The notes under the pieces were generated by a model that did no database searches, was not told where the DNA came from, and worked only from the letters and a program-made list of their open reading frames with translations. This document shows positions 6,722 to 17,017 of a DNA stretch of 64,000 nt, one piece after another (the stretch's first letter is position 1; each line of letters begins with the position of its first letter). The position numbers and the translations under genes are program-made. Origin of the DNA: Marseilla massiliensis (lineage in GTDB: Bacteria; Bacteroidota; Bacteroidia; Bacteroidales; Bacteroidaceae); NCBI RefSeq assembly GCF_016899855.1, contig NZ_JACJJG010000004.1, positions 29,810 through 93,809 of the forward strand, given 5' to 3'.

Positions 6722-9271
6722 CTATAAGTCATCGAACCTTATAACCTCTTCGCGTGGCTTGCCGTTGTCCTTCCTTTGCCCGCTCTTTCCGCCATGGGCG
6801 GCGTTGGCGTTCCCAACCTGACCGGCAGCAGGCTGCTTGGCGCCGCCTTGCCCCTGGACCTCCAGCGCGGGCACGGCGTTGCCTTCACCGTCAAGAAGTA
6901 TTGAGTCTGCATTAACAGCCAGGCTATCAACAAGAGCGGTGTCTTTCTTCGCCGGATAATAGCTGTCACACATATACATGTCACGCGTGATGTCATCGTC
7001 CTGCGGCTTGTTAAAACGTCCGTGGTATCTGCCGAACTGCGGGTCGCCCATCAACGACTGGATGAAATATCCGCATATCGGCAAGGCAGTACGGCTGCCT
7101 TGTCCCAAAGCCCCCGTCCTGAAATGTATGCTGCGGTACTCACCGCCTACCCATGCCCCTACAACGATATTGGGACTGACGCACATGAACCACGCATCTG
7201 AATGGTTGTTGGACGTTCCTGTCTTGCCGCCGAAATCAGTGTCCTGGGCCTTGTTTATGTATCCCCACAGGCTTTGCGACGTCCCTCCAGGTTCACGAAG
7301 TCCGCCCATCAAGAGTTGCTGCATGAAAAAGGCGCTCTTATACGGTATCACCTGCTTCTCTTCCTCGGGTGCTGTATAAACCTCGTTGCCGTCACGGTCG
7401 ACGATTCTCGTCACCAGCATTGGCGGTACATGCTTACCGTCGTTGGCTATAGTACAGTAAGCGTTAACCATCTCAAGAAGATTAACGTCAGAAGAACCTA
7501 AAGCCAACGAAGGCTGCTCGTCCAGCGGGCTTTCTATACCCATGTCGTGCGCCGTCTTGGCTATATTCTTAATTCCCATCTCCTGGCCGAGCCTGACGGC
7601 TATCGAATTGATACTCCGCGCAAATGCGCCTTTCAATGGTATAGAATCACCCGAGAAATGGCCGTTGGCATTAGTCGGCGTCCATGTCGTCATGCCGTGT
7701 TTGGCCTTGTCGTACACTTCCATACGGATATACTCGTCACGCCTCTTGTCACAAGGAGTCAGTCCTTGGTTCATGGCCTCGGTATATACGAACAGCTTAA
7801 ATGTAGAGCCTGGCTGGCGCATCGCCGTGACCTTGTCATACTTCCACGAGTTGAAGTCAATATCGCCGACCCAAGCCTTGACGGCACCCGTCTGCGGCTC
7901 CATAGCAACGAATGAGCAATGCATGAACTTAACCATGTAGCGGATTGAGTCCATTGTGCTCATCTCCTTCTCCACCATGCCCTTATCATAGTCAAAGAGC
8001 TTCACCTTATGCGGCTTGTTCAGGTAAAACGTTATAGAGTCAGGACTGTCAGGATACTTTTGTTGCAAGAACTTGTAGTAGGGCTGACGCTTGGCTATAT
8101 TTTCGATAAACCCGGGTATCACCTGGCGGTTCTCATCCCGCCATGGATCCTGTCCGCTCCAATGGCGGTCAAAATTACGCTGCACCTGTCGCATCTGCTT
8201 CCTCGCCGCCTCCTCGGCATATTTCTGCATCCTTGTGTCTATCGTCGTATAGATTTTCAAGCCGCTGCTGTACAGGTCGTACCCGTTCTCCTTGCACCAA
8301 TCCTTCAAGTAATCGGCTATCGCCTCCCTGAAATACATCGCCTGGCCGTCATAGTTGCTCTCCACACTGTAATTGAGCTTTATCGGTATGGCGCTAATTG
8401 AGTCATACTCGGCAGCCGTAATGTCATTGTGTTCCAACATGTTGTGCAGGACGACATTACGCCTTTGCAGGCTGTTCTCCGGATTCGTTATCGGATTATA
8501 ATATGTAGTGGCTTTCAGCATGCCGACCAACACTGCTGCCTGCTCGGCCGTTATCTTAGCCGGCGTAGTACCGAAATACGTCTTGCAAGCTGTCTTGATT
8601 CCGTAGGCGTTCGAGCCAAAGTCTACGGTGTTGGCGTACATCGTTAGAATATCCTTCTTGTCATAAAGCATTTCAAGCTTCGTGGCAATAATCCACTCCT
8701 TGCTTTTCATTATAAGAATGCGGATTCCCGGAATATATCCAAGCAATCCTGTAGAATACTGCGTCCTTACACGGAACATGTTTTTGGCCAACTGCTGCGT
8801 AATGGTAGAGGCGCCACGGGCTTCATGGCTGACAATGACGTCCTTGAGAACGGCAAACATACCATAAAAGTCAATTCCACGATGTTTGTAGAAGCGTTCG
8901 TCCTCAGTATCAATCAGAGCCTTCCAGAACACAGGATTCACATCCTCATACTTTACGGGCGTACGGTTCTCGCTAAAGAATTTACCTATCAACACACTGT
9001 CGGCGCTATATATCTCGGAAGCCTCGCTTGTCGATGGATTCTTTATTTGCGAGAATCCCGGAGACTTACCGAACAGCCAGAGGAAGTTGATGTCAACCAT
9101 ACCCAAATAAAGGATAAACGCAATGATTAAAGACACTATCACCGATAGCGTCTTAACATACCATCTGCGCCCCTTATACAGGCCGACATACCAATGGCCA
9201 AACGCCTTAGCCTTACGCAGGCATGTGCCTAACATCCTGCCTATAAACGAGTTTTTGAATCCTTCGAACAT
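6722..9271 (-). CDS. Penicillin-binding protein 1A, bifunctional transglycosylase/transpeptidase
   Basis: Class A PBP that polymerises and cross-links peptidoglycan, 849 residues. A cytoplasmic tail and one transmembrane helix (about residues 41-58) anchor it. The glycosyltransferase domain shows EDERFYKH (123-130) and GASTITQQ (153-160). The transpeptidase domain has the catalytic serine in STFK (489-492), SIN (553-555) and KTG (683-685). The tail after residue 780 is Gly/Ala/Gln-rich and low in complexity. A -7 box lies at 9309-9316, and the PIF1-like helicase follows downstream. Confidence 0.95.
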   Translation of the reverse strand: MFEGFKNSFIGRMLGTCLRKAKAFGHWYVGLYKGRRWYVKTLSVIVSLIIAFILYLGMVDINFLWLFGKSPGFSQIKNPSTSEASEIYSADSVLIGKFFSENRTPVKYEDVNPVFWKALIDTEDERFYKHRGIDFYGMFAVLKDVIVSHEARGASTITQQLAKNMFRVRTQYSTGLLGYIPGIRILIMKSKEWIIATKLEMLYDKKDILTMYANTVDFGSNAYGIKTACKTYFGTTPAKITAEQAAVLVGMLKATTYYNPITNPENSLQRRNVVLHNMLEHNDITAAEYDSISAIPIKLNYSVESNYDGQAMYFREAIADYLKDWCKENGYDLYSSGLKIYTTIDTRMQKYAEEAARKQMRQVQRNFDRHWSGQDPWRDENRQVIPGFIENIAKRQPYYKFLQQKYPDSPDSITFYLNKPHKVKLFDYDKGMVEKEMSTMDSIRYMVKFMHCSFVAMEPQTGAVKAWVGDIDFNSWKYDKVTAMRQPGSTFKLFVYTEAMNQGLTPCDKRRDEYIRMEVYDKAKHGMTTWTPTNANGHFSGDSIPLKGAFARSINSIAVRLGQEMGIKNIAKTAHDMGIESPLDEQPSLALGSSDVNLLEMVNAYCTIANDGKHVPPMLVTRIVDRDGNEVYTAPEEEKQVIPYKSAFFMQQLLMGGLREPGGTSQSLWGYINKAQDTDFGGKTGTSNNHSDAWFMCVSPNIVVGAWVGGEYRSIHFRTGALGQGSRTALPICGYFIQSLMGDPQFGRYHGRFNKPQDDDITRDMYMCDSYYPAKKDTALVDSLAVNADSILLDGEGNAVPALEVQGQGGAKQPAAGQVGNANAAHGGKSGQRKDNGKPREEVIRFDDL

Positions 9272-9308
9272 ATTGAGTAAAATTATTTATTATCTCTGCT
9301 TATTTGTG

Positions 9309-9316
9309 CAAAAGTA
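9309..9316 (-). promoter_or_regulatory. -7 box of the PBP1A gene
   Basis: Minus-strand TACTTTTG, 37 nt upstream of the ATG at 9271, between miaA's stop and PBP1A. Confidence 0.5.
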
Positions 9317-9332
9317 GTGAAAAAGACACATA

Positions 9333-10229
9333 TCACTTGCAAGAACGTATGTAATTTATGATTTCTTCAACATTATTCGGCGAAAACCAATGTATGTCCT
9401 TATCACGTTTAAACCAAGTAAGCTGTTTCCTACAATACTTATGCGTGTCACACTTTATCCTGAAAACGGCCTCCTCAAGCGTACACTTACCATCAAAATA
9501 ATCAAAAAGCTCCTTATAGCCAACAGTGTTCAATGAATTAAGGTTACGATAAGGGTACATTTTTTCAGCCTCTTGAATCAATCCATCAGCCACCATACGG
9601 TCAACCCGTCCGTCTATGCGCTCATAGAGCTGTTCCCTATCAAGCGTAAGCCCCACCTTTATTATATTAAACGGCCTGTCCTTTTTAGCGTTAACCCGGA
9701 ACGACGTATATGTCCTGCCGGTGGAAAGACATATTTCAACAGCATGGATTACACGTTTGGGATTGCGTTTGTCAACGATACTATAATACTCTGGATCTAG
9801 CTCCTCAAGCCTGCCACATATATAATCAAGGCCTTTCTCCTCGTATTCACGCATCACCTTACTGCGGGTTGCGGTATCAACGGTCGGAATATCATCAATG
9901 CCGTTACACACGGCATCAACATACATCATGCTGCCTCCCGACATTATGACATAATCTTTCTCCTTAAAAAGAGTATCCAACAACGCAATAACGTCATTCT
10001 CGAACATTGACGCATTATAATATTGGTCAATGTGCAAATTGCCGACAAAAAAATGCCTGATCCTTCGGCGCTCTGCTATAGTAGGCGCTGCCGTTCCTAC
10101 AGGAATCTCCTTGAATATCTGCCTTGAGTCCGCATTGACAATCACTGTGCCGAACGCTTCAGCAACCTTCAGGCATAACTCGGTTTTCCCCACCCCGGTA
10201 GGGCCTACTATCACAATCAGAGTCTTCAT
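9333..10229 (-). CDS. miaA: tRNA dimethylallyltransferase
   Basis: Transfers the dimethylallyl group to N6 of A37 in tRNAs reading UNN codons. The 298 residues have the P-loop GPTGVGKT at 9-16, the substrate motif NADSRQIFKEIPVGTA, and the usual C-terminal RIKCDTHKYCRKQLTWFKRD region. It starts 12 bp after lpxA, so it is read as the last gene of the lipid A operon. Nothing links its function to lipid A; co-transcription may simply couple it to growth. Confidence 0.95.
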   Translation of the reverse strand: MKTLIVIVGPTGVGKTELCLKVAEAFGTVIVNADSRQIFKEIPVGTAAPTIAERRRIRHFFVGNLHIDQYYNASMFENDVIALLDTLFKEKDYVIMSGGSMMYVDAVCNGIDDIPTVDTATRSKVMREYEEKGLDYICGRLEELDPEYYSIVDKRNPKRVIHAVEICLSTGRTYTSFRVNAKKDRPFNIIKVGLTLDREQLYERIDGRVDRMVADGLIQEAEKMYPYRNLNSLNTVGYKELFDYFDGKCTLEEAVFRIKCDTHKYCRKQLTWFKRDKDIHWFSPNNVEEIINYIRSCK

Positions 10230-10241
10230 AAGTAAAACAAC

Positions 10242-11012
10242 TTACCTTATGATGCCTCGCTTCGAGTTCTCGACAAACCTTATTATATAGTTGATTTCCT
10301 CACAGTCAGGCAAATTCCTGCGTATCTCGTCTATACCTTCCTTAAGTACACCTTTAGAATAAAGAAGACGATAAGCCTCATGGATATTGTTAATCAACTC
10401 GTTGTTGAATCCCCTACGGCGAAGTCCTACAAGATTTATTCCGCAATACCTTGTAGGCTCCTTGCCTGCAATAATATACGGAGGAATGTCCTGGCTGAAG
10501 CGGCAGCCACCTTGAATCATTACGTACCCTCCGATGTGACAGAACTGATGTACAAGTACACTGCCGCTTATTATTGCACGGTCGTCAACAATAACCTCAC
10601 CCGCGAATTTGGTAGAGTTACCTATGATACACTCGCTCCCGATTACACAGTCATGTGCGATGTGCAGACCTTCCATAAGCAGATTGTTCGACCCGACAGT
10701 GGTGGTTCCTTTTGAGGCTGTACCTCTTGATATCGTTACGTTTTCACGAATACTGTTATTATCGCCGACCACACATGTTGTTTCTTCGCCCTTAAACTTA
10801 AGGTCTTGCGGTTTTGTGCTTATACTTGCACCTGGAAAAATCTCGTTACCGTTGCCTATACGCGCCCCGAAGTTAATGGTTACACCATTTTGGAACACAT
10901 TGTTGTCACCAATTACAGTATTTCGGTCAATATAGCAAAACGGCCCTATTATATTGTTGTCACCCAGCTTTGCTTCCGGATGTACATACGCTAGCGGACT
11001 TATTTGGTTCAT
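10242..11012 (-). CDS. lpxA: UDP-N-acetylglucosamine acyltransferase
   Basis: First acylation step of lipid A: 3-O-acylation of UDP-GlcNAc from acyl-ACP, cytoplasmic trimer. The 256 residues are made of left-handed beta-helix hexapeptide repeats (start MNQISPLAYVHPEAKLGDNN). The catalytic histidine lies in LHIAHDCVIG. The C-terminal helical domain has the family's GVLKEGIDEIR-like segment. It follows the lpxC-fabZ fusion by 56 bp in the operon lpxD, lpxC-fabZ, lpxA, miaA. Confidence 0.95.
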   Translation of the reverse strand: MNQISPLAYVHPEAKLGDNNIIGPFCYIDRNTVIGDNNVFQNGVTINFGARIGNGNEIFPGASISTKPQDLKFKGEETTCVVGDNNSIRENVTISRGTASKGTTTVGSNNLLMEGLHIAHDCVIGSECIIGNSTKFAGEVIVDDRAIISGSVLVHQFCHIGGYVMIQGGCRFSQDIPPYIIAGKEPTRYCGINLVGLRRRGFNNELINNIHEAYRLLYSKGVLKEGIDEIRRNLPDCEEINYIIRFVENSKRGIIR

Positions 11013-11068
11013 ATATTTTTATTTGAAAAAGGGCAGACCTATACTCTGCCCTTCCGGTTATTCCGATA

Positions 11069-12454
11069 TTACTTATTCTTTACGATTTGTGCCGTAAACG
11101 TTGCCTCAGACACAATCTTGTCCCCGACAAATACGTATCCTTTCATTGATGATACTCCATGGCGTACCGGCGCAAGAAGATCCACCTTAAACAGTAAAGT
11201 GTCACCTGGCACTACCTTCTGCCTGAACTTAACGTCATCTATCTTCATGAAATAAGTTGACCATCTCTCTGGCTCCTCTACGGTGTTAAGCACAAGCAGT
11301 CCGCCGCATTGTGCCATTGCCTCAACCTGCAATACTCCCGGCATTACAGGCTCCTGCGGAAAATGTCCTTGGAAGAAAGGTTCGTTGCTTGTAACATTCT
11401 TCACTCCTACGATACTGCTCGGTCCCAAGGCTATAACCTTGTCGACAAGCTGCATGGGATAACGGTGCGGAAGAAGCTCGCGAATGCGGTTAACATCCAT
11501 TATCGGGGCTTCGTTGCAATTATATATCGGAGCCTGAACCTCATGCTTGCGTATCTCACGGCGTATCAAACGGGCAAACTTGTTGTTTATCGTATGGCCC
11601 GGACGGGTCGCTATGATACGGCCTTTGAGAGGCTTTCCGATAAGCGCCATATCACCTACGATGTCAAGTAGCTTGTGGCGTGTACATTCATTTTCCCACA
11701 CCAATGGCTTATTCTGAATGTAGCCGAGTTTAGTCGCGTCAAGATGAGGTACGTTCAGGAAATCGGCAAGCTTATCGAGCTGTTCCTGTGATGTCTGCCT
11801 CTCGTAGATTACGATGGCATTATCCATATCGCCACCCTTTATCAGGTTAGCCTTAAGCAGCGGCTCAATGTCCCTCACGAAAACGAAAGTACGCGCAGGA
11901 GATATCTCCTTGGCAAAATCCTCCATGTGGTCAAGTGTAGCGAACTGGCTGTTTATGAACTTCGAGTCGAACGAGCACATAGCCGTAATACTGAACTCCT
12001 CGTCAGGAAGAATGGTTATGCACGAGCCGGTCTCCTCATCCTTGGCCTCAATCTTATGGCGAATTACGTAATAATCTTTCGGCGCGTTCTGCTCCTCAAT
12101 GCCTATCTCCTGAATTTTCTTTATATACTGGGCAGCAGAGCCGTCAAGTATCGGAAATTCCGGTCCGTTTACCTGTATAAGGCAGTTGTCGATACCGAGA
12201 GCATAGAGAGCTGCCAGTCCGTGCTCTACCGTAGAGACTTTTACGTCGCCACGTCCAAGTACCGTCCCGCGCTGTGTATCCACAACATTTTCGGCTACCG
12301 CGTCGATTACCGGCTGTCCGTCAAGGTCAATCCTCTGTATCTTATATCCTGTGTTTTCAGCTGCCGGATTAAAAGTCACGGTAAGACTCAACCCGGTGTG
12401 TAGTCCTTTTCCACATAAGGCAAAGCTACCCTTTAAGGTGTTCTGTTTAGACAT
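11069..12454 (-). CDS. lpxC-fabZ: LpxC-FabZ fusion: UDP-3-O-acyl-GlcNAc deacetylase / 3-hydroxyacyl-ACP dehydratase
   Basis: A 461-residue bifunctional protein. Residues 1-310 are LpxC, the zinc deacetylase that commits the cell to lipid A: VEHGLAALYALGIDN near residue 77 and HKLLDIVGD near 240 hold the metal and catalytic residues. Residues 315-461 are FabZ, dehydrating 3-hydroxyacyl-ACP: LLPHRYPMQLVDKV and GHFPQEPVMPGVLQVEAMAQ carry the catalytic His and Glu. This fusion is typical of Bacteroidetes and links the use of 3-hydroxyacyl-ACP by lipid A and by fatty acid synthesis. It lies 5 bp after lpxD. Confidence 0.96.
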   Translation of the reverse strand: MSKQNTLKGSFALCGKGLHTGLSLTVTFNPAAENTGYKIQRIDLDGQPVIDAVAENVVDTQRGTVLGRGDVKVSTVEHGLAALYALGIDNCLIQVNGPEFPILDGSAAQYIKKIQEIGIEEQNAPKDYYVIRHKIEAKDEETGSCITILPDEEFSITAMCSFDSKFINSQFATLDHMEDFAKEISPARTFVFVRDIEPLLKANLIKGGDMDNAIVIYERQTSQEQLDKLADFLNVPHLDATKLGYIQNKPLVWENECTRHKLLDIVGDMALIGKPLKGRIIATRPGHTINNKFARLIRREIRKHEVQAPIYNCNEAPIMDVNRIRELLPHRYPMQLVDKVIALGPSSIVGVKNVTSNEPFFQGHFPQEPVMPGVLQVEAMAQCGGLLVLNTVEEPERWSTYFMKIDDVKFRQKVVPGDTLLFKVDLLAPVRHGVSSMKGYVFVGDKIVSEATFTAQIVKNK

Positions 12455-12459
12455 GTCCT

Positions 12460-13500
12460 TTATTTATTATTTGTGTTTTTTAATTCTTCAACTTGTTTCT
12501 GCAATTCTCCGAGCTGCTTGTATATCTCCGGCAGCTTGCGTGTTATGGCTATCGACTTAAAGTAAGCCTTAGGTTCCATTGGCGGTGTGCCGATAAGCGT
12601 TGTGTTACCCTTGATATTGCCAGGCACTCCCGACTGCGCTCCAAGGAACGTCTTGTCGCCGATGTTGATGTGTCCGGATATGCCCACTTGCCCTCCAAAC
12701 ATACACCACTTGCCAATCTTGGTGCTGCCGGCTACTCCTACCTGGGCCGACATTACCGTGTTCTCGCCCACTTCAACATTGTGCGCTATCTGTACAAGAT
12801 TGTCAAGCTTAACACCCTTGCGTATTATCGTAGTGCCCATGGTCGAACGGTCAACACAAGTATTGGCGCCTATTTCGACATTATCCTCAATCGTGACTAT
12901 GCCGATTTGCGGTATCTTGTCGTACCCCTCGGTGTTGGGCGCAAAACCAAAGCCGTCGGCACCTATCACAGAGCCGGCATGTATGGTCACGTTGTTGCCC
13001 AGCTTACATCCGTCATAAATCGTGACATTCGGATAAATGATACATCCCGAGCCTATTGTCACCCCATCCTCAACCACGGCATGAGGGTGAATCTGCGTAT
13101 TATCGCCTATCACCGTACCATCGCCAACGTAAGCGAACGCCCCTATATAACAGTCCTTGCCTATCTTGGCCCTTTCAGAAACGAAAGCCTGCGGACTTAT
13201 GCCCGTTTTCTTCGGCAGTGAAGCCTGGTATAGCTGTAACAGTTTAGCCACGCATTCATAAGCGTTTTTAACCCTTATCAACGTAGCCTCAACAGGCTGG
13301 GCCAACTCTACGTCGTCGTTTATGAGGACTATGCTCGATTTCGTATTATAAATATAATGTGTATATTTCGGGTTCGACAGAAACGATATTGCCCCGGGCG
13401 TACCCTCCTCGATCTTGGCAAAAGTATGTACCGTGGCATTTTCGTCACCCTCAACCTTGCCTCCGATGAAACTTGCTATCTGTTTTGCGGTAAATTCCAT
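12460..13500 (-). CDS. lpxD: UDP-3-O-acylglucosamine N-acyltransferase
   Basis: Third step of lipid A synthesis, N-acylating UDP-3-O-acyl-glucosamine. The 346 residues have the N-terminal uridine-binding domain ([14 protein letters not shown]), then hexapeptide repeats with the catalytic His in [14 protein letters not shown], then a C-terminal helix ([19 protein letters not shown]). First gene of the lipid A operon, with a clear -7 box at 13524-13531. Confidence 0.95.
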   Translation of the reverse strand: MEFTAKQIASFIGGKVEGDENATVHTFAKIEEGTPGAISFLSNPKYTHYIYNTKSSIVLINDDVELAQPVEATLIRVKNAYECVAKLLQLYQASLPKKTGISPQAFVSERAKIGKDCYIGAFAYVGDGTVIGDNTQIHPHAVVEDGVTIGSGCIIYPNVTIYDGCKLGNNVTIHAGSVIGADGFGFAPNTEGYDKIPQIGIVTIEDNVEIGANTCVDRSTMGTTIIRKGVKLDNLVQIAHNVEVGENTVMSAQVGVAGSTKIGKWCMFGGQVGISGHINIGDKTFLGAQSGVPGNIKGNTTLIGTPPMEPKAYFKSIAITRKLPEIYKQLGELQKQVEELKNTNNK

Positions 13501-13523
13501 TGCAATATAATTACATTTAAATG

Positions 13524-13531
13524 CAAAGATA
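13524..13531 (-). promoter_or_regulatory. -7 box of the lpxD/lpxC-fabZ/lpxA/miaA operon
   Basis: Minus-strand TATCTTTG, 23 nt upstream of the lpxD ATG at 13500. Confidence 0.6.
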
Positions 13532-13948
13532 GTGTAAAATTTCGATTAAGCGAAATAAAAGGGAAAAAGTTTTTATTTTTGCAAGTGCGTAAAACGTATT
13601 TTGGCCGTAATCGCAACGAATACAATACTATACAGCCTCAACGGCACATCATTTAGCAAACCGCGAAACATAACATGACAACTAGCTGTACATCATTGCA
13701 TAATCGCGAAGGCATATATAATTCCGGGCAATGAATATGGCAGCTCCACACTCAATTACGCCAAAGCGGCAAAAAACGCTAAAAAACAGACATTTACCTG
13801 TTTACGCCAACATACTCGCCGTCACACTTTTCAAATAACAAAATGTAAGGCTTAAAAAGTTTTCTGCAACATAACGGCACAGCAAAAACATCAACAAAAA
13901 GTAGCGAAATAGAATTTCCAGAGCACGAATACAGACTGGTTAACAACC

Positions 13949-14009
13949 GAAAGACGGCCCTTTCGACTGCAAAAGACCGCTCTTAGCAAGACAATAAGCG
14001 GTCTTTTGC
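13949..14009. repeat. Intergenic hairpin cluster of the AAAGACGGCCTTT family (copy 2)
   Basis: GAAAGACGGCCCTTTC (13949-13964) is a small hairpin. It is followed by a second in which GCAAAAGACCGC (13969-13980) pairs exactly with GCGGTCTTTTGC (13998-14009). The two units share the core AAAGACSGCYCTT seen at other gaps. Neither is next to a gene end. Confidence 0.6.
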
Positions 14010-14449
14010 ACAAGAAAAAACCGACTTTTCATGGACATAAACATGCGATATTAAGAGATTTCAGCCGCAATATGCCCATCATTCAGTCACTTTTTATTGC
14101 ACATATGCATAGTTTTACATATATCTTACTGATACACAACCGATTATATTTGCACACATTTTCATGCGATATTTCAGCAAAATGGTTTCACTGTGAAAAA
14201 TAACACAAAACCAGAACGCCTACAAAATCCAGAAAGAAAGTAAAAACAAAGAAACGCTTACTTTATGTAAAATGTCATTACCGACGCACCCGCATACCAC
14301 GTAATCAGACTTCCTATCCTCGGGAAACATGCCGGTTATCATGCACAGCCACGGCAACACCCGTACATGCCTTGTCCGCCTTCATTTAAATAGTACTTAA
14401 TTAAATGAAAATAATTAAGCACCGCCGACATTATGTCGATTAAAATAAG

Positions 14450-14457
14450 TAACTTTG
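14450..14457 (+). promoter_or_regulatory. -7 box of lon; decides the start
   Basis: TAACTTTG. It overlaps a TTG (14455) that would otherwise extend the lon frame, so translation must begin further downstream. Confidence 0.6.
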
Positions 14458-14565
14458 CACCCCAATAGTGTATTTTTGAAACGATATTACGGGCTAAAGG
14501 TTGTTTACGACGGATATGCTGCCGGTTACAGCCTCATGCGCAAGTCCGCAACAATTAAAGACAAT

Positions 14566-17013
14566 ATGAAAAAAGATTCTAACGGTGCCTTTTCGATGAT
14601 AGCCGATTACGAAGGAGACATAACTAAACTGTTCGAGGGTAACAAAGACGGCGACATGCCCGTACTTGCGACACGCAACCTCATACTTTTCCCCGGCGTT
14701 GTGTCGCCGGTACTTATAGGACGCACTGCGAGCCTCAGTCTGGTAAACCGTCTTAAGGAACTACCCGACGAGCCCTTTGCCGTATTCTGCCAGAAAAACG
14801 CAGACGAAGACAATCCCACGAAGAAAGAGGATTTGTACGAATACGGCGTATACGCGAAAATAATAAGAGTGCTCGAAATGCCCGGCGGCAACAACAACCT
14901 GACCGTCATACTGCAAGGTCTGGGCCGATGCCGGCTTACGGCGATTAAAAGTACAGAGCCATACCTTATGGGCTCGGTAGAGGTCGCACCGGAGAAGATA
15001 CCCGATACAAAAGACAAAGAATTCATGACGGCCGTAGAGGATCTGCGGAACGTCACAATCGATTACGTAAAGAAGAACGACGAAATACCTGACGAGGCAC
15101 AATTTGCCCTGCAAAACATTAACAACGCAGTAATTCTGCTTAACTTCGTGTGCACAAGCCTACCGTTCGAGACGGCGGAAAAAATCAAGCTGCTTAAGGC
15201 CAACTCGCTTAAGGACCGCCTGTTCAAACTGCTCAAGATTCTGCACCGTGAGATGCAACTGCTCGAGATAAAACACGATATCAGGACAAAAACACGCGAG
15301 GATATTGACGAACAGCAGCGCGAATACTTCCTGCAACAGCAAATTAAGAACATCAAGGAAGAGCTGTCAGGCGGCGAAAGCTGTCCGGAAAAGAAGGAAC
15401 TTCTTGACGAGGCCAAAAAGAAGAAATGGCCTGAAGACATAGCAAGGACATTCAACAAGGAACTCGACAAACTTGACATCCTTAACCCGCAGAGCCCAGA
15501 GTTCAGCGTTCAGCTGACTTACTTGCAGACTATGGTCAACCTTCCATGGGAAAGCTATACCCAAGACGACTTAAACCTGGCACGCGCCGAGAAAATACTC
15601 GACAAGGACCATTATGGCATGAAGAAGGTCAAGGAGCGTATTTTGGAATACATGGCTGTGTTGAGTTTAAGGAAAGACCTGAAATCACCTATCATCTGTC
15701 TGTATGGCCCTCCGGGAGTTGGTAAGACAAGCCTCGGCAAGAGTATCGCGGCGGCAATGAAACGCAAATACGCACGCATATCCCTCGGAGGACTGCATGA
15801 CGAAGCCGAAATACGCGGTCACCGCAGGACATACATCGGCGCAATGCCAGGACGAATAATAAAGAGCATACAAAAGGCCGGCTCGTCCAACCCCGTATTC
15901 ATACTTGACGAGATAGACAAAGTAACACAGAATACGGTTAACGGCGACCCTGCATCTGCTTTGCTTGAAGTTCTTGACCCGGAACAGAACCATGCATTCC
16001 ACGATAACTATCTTGACGTGGACTACGACTTGTCAAAAGTTCTATTCATCGCAACAGCCAACGACCTGAACACCATTCCGCGGCCATTGCTCGACCGTAT
16101 GGAACTGATTGAGGTAAGTGGTTATATTACCGAAGAAAAAGTAGAAATAGCCAAACGCCACTTAATACCGAAAGAAAAAGGCAACACAGGACTTAGCGAT
16201 GAAAAGCGACTGATGTTCAACAAGCAGGCCATCGAGAAAATTATTGAGCAATATACACGGGAAAGCGGAGTACGCCAACTGGAAAAACAAATAAACAAGG
16301 CTTTGCGAAAACTGGCATACATGAAAGCCAAGGAAGGCGCACTGCCATACACGCGGATTACTCCCAACGAAATACTCGAATTGCTTGGCAATCCACCATT
16401 CTACCGCGACATATACCAAGGTAATGAGTACGCCGGAGTGGTAACTGGACTTGCATGGACAAGTGTTGGAGGCGAGATTCTCTTCATAGAGACGAGCTTA
16501 AGCAAGGGTAAAGGCTCGAAACTCACCCTTACCGGTAATCTCGGCGACGTAATGAAAGAGTCTGCCATACTTGCGCTTGAATACGTAAAGGCACATGCCG
16601 GTATATTGAAAATAGATTATCGAATCTTTGACCACTGGAATATCCACATACACGTTCCCGAAGGCGCTACACCAAAAGACGGTCCATCGGCAGGTATAAC
16701 CATCGCCACGTCAATAGCATCCGCACTGACACAACGCAAGGTACGCGCAAAAACGGCCATGACGGGAGAAATCACACTACGTGGGAAAGTGCTCCCTGTT
16801 GGTGGAATAAAGGAAAAGATACTTGCAGCCAAACGTGCCGGAATAACCGAGATCGTGATGTGCAAGGACAACAAGAAAGACATTGACGAAATATCACAGG
16901 AATATATTGACGGCGTTAATTTCCACTACGTTGAAAACATCCAAGAGGTATGGGATTTCGCGTTGACGGACGAAATGGTCAAAAATCCGGTAACATTCGA
17001 CATTGAAGACTGA
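14566..17013 (+). CDS. lon: ATP-dependent protease La (Lon)
   Basis: Homo-oligomeric AAA+ serine protease degrading damaged and regulatory proteins, about 815 residues. Order: N-terminal LON domain (LATRNLILFPGVVSPVLIGR), coiled-coil linker (REYFLQQQIKNIKEELSGG), AAA+ module with Walker A GPPGVGKTS and Walker B FILDEIDK, then the protease domain with the catalytic Ser in DGPSAGI and the partner Lys about 40 residues on, in VGGIKEKILAAKR. The ATG at 14566 is preferred; 14536 is possible, and the TTG at 14455 lies in the promoter. tgt starts 4 bp after the stop. Confidence 0.96.
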   Translation: MKKDSNGAFSMIADYEGDITKLFEGNKDGDMPVLATRNLILFPGVVSPVLIGRTASLSLVNRLKELPDEPFAVFCQKNADEDNPTKKEDLYEYGVYAKIIRVLEMPGGNNNLTVILQGLGRCRLTAIKSTEPYLMGSVEVAPEKIPDTKDKEFMTAVEDLRNVTIDYVKKNDEIPDEAQFALQNINNAVILLNFVCTSLPFETAEKIKLLKANSLKDRLFKLLKILHREMQLLEIKHDIRTKTREDIDEQQREYFLQQQIKNIKEELSGGESCPEKKELLDEAKKKKWPEDIARTFNKELDKLDILNPQSPEFSVQLTYLQTMVNLPWESYTQDDLNLARAEKILDKDHYGMKKVKERILEYMAVLSLRKDLKSPIICLYGPPGVGKTSLGKSIAAAMKRKYARISLGGLHDEAEIRGHRRTYIGAMPGRIIKSIQKAGSSNPVFILDEIDKVTQNTVNGDPASALLEVLDPEQNHAFHDNYLDVDYDLSKVLFIATANDLNTIPRPLLDRMELIEVSGYITEEKVEIAKRHLIPKEKGNTGLSDEKRLMFNKQAIEKIIEQYTRESGVRQLEKQINKALRKLAYMKAKEGALPYTRITPNEILELLGNPPFYRDIYQGNEYAGVVTGLAWTSVGGEILFIETSLSKGKGSKLTLTGNLGDVMKESAILALEYVKAHAGILKIDYRIFDHWNIHIHVPEGATPKDGPSAGITIATSIASALTQRKVRAKTAMTGEITLRGKVLPVGGIKEKILAAKRAGITEIVMCKDNKKDIDEISQEYIDGVNFHYVENIQEVWDFALTDEMVKNPVTFDIED

Positions 17014-17017
17014 AAAC

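Larger units (their letters stand above)
13501..14565. other. Gene-free kilobase between lpxD and lon
   Basis: No frame in this 1,065-bp divergent gap encodes a recognisable protein. It holds the lpxD promoter, three plus-strand -7 boxes (13574-13581 TATTTTTG, 14145-14152 TATATTTG, and the lon box at 14450-14457), and a repeat cluster at 13949-14009. The first two boxes have no gene after them, so a small RNA or a distal lon promoter is possible. The sequence is AT-rich with several AAAAA and TTAAT tracts. Confidence 0.5.

Noticed and set aside
14455..14565. Longer lon starting at a TTG
   Set aside because: The TTG lies inside the -7 promoter box; the ATG at 14566 gives the expected N-terminus.
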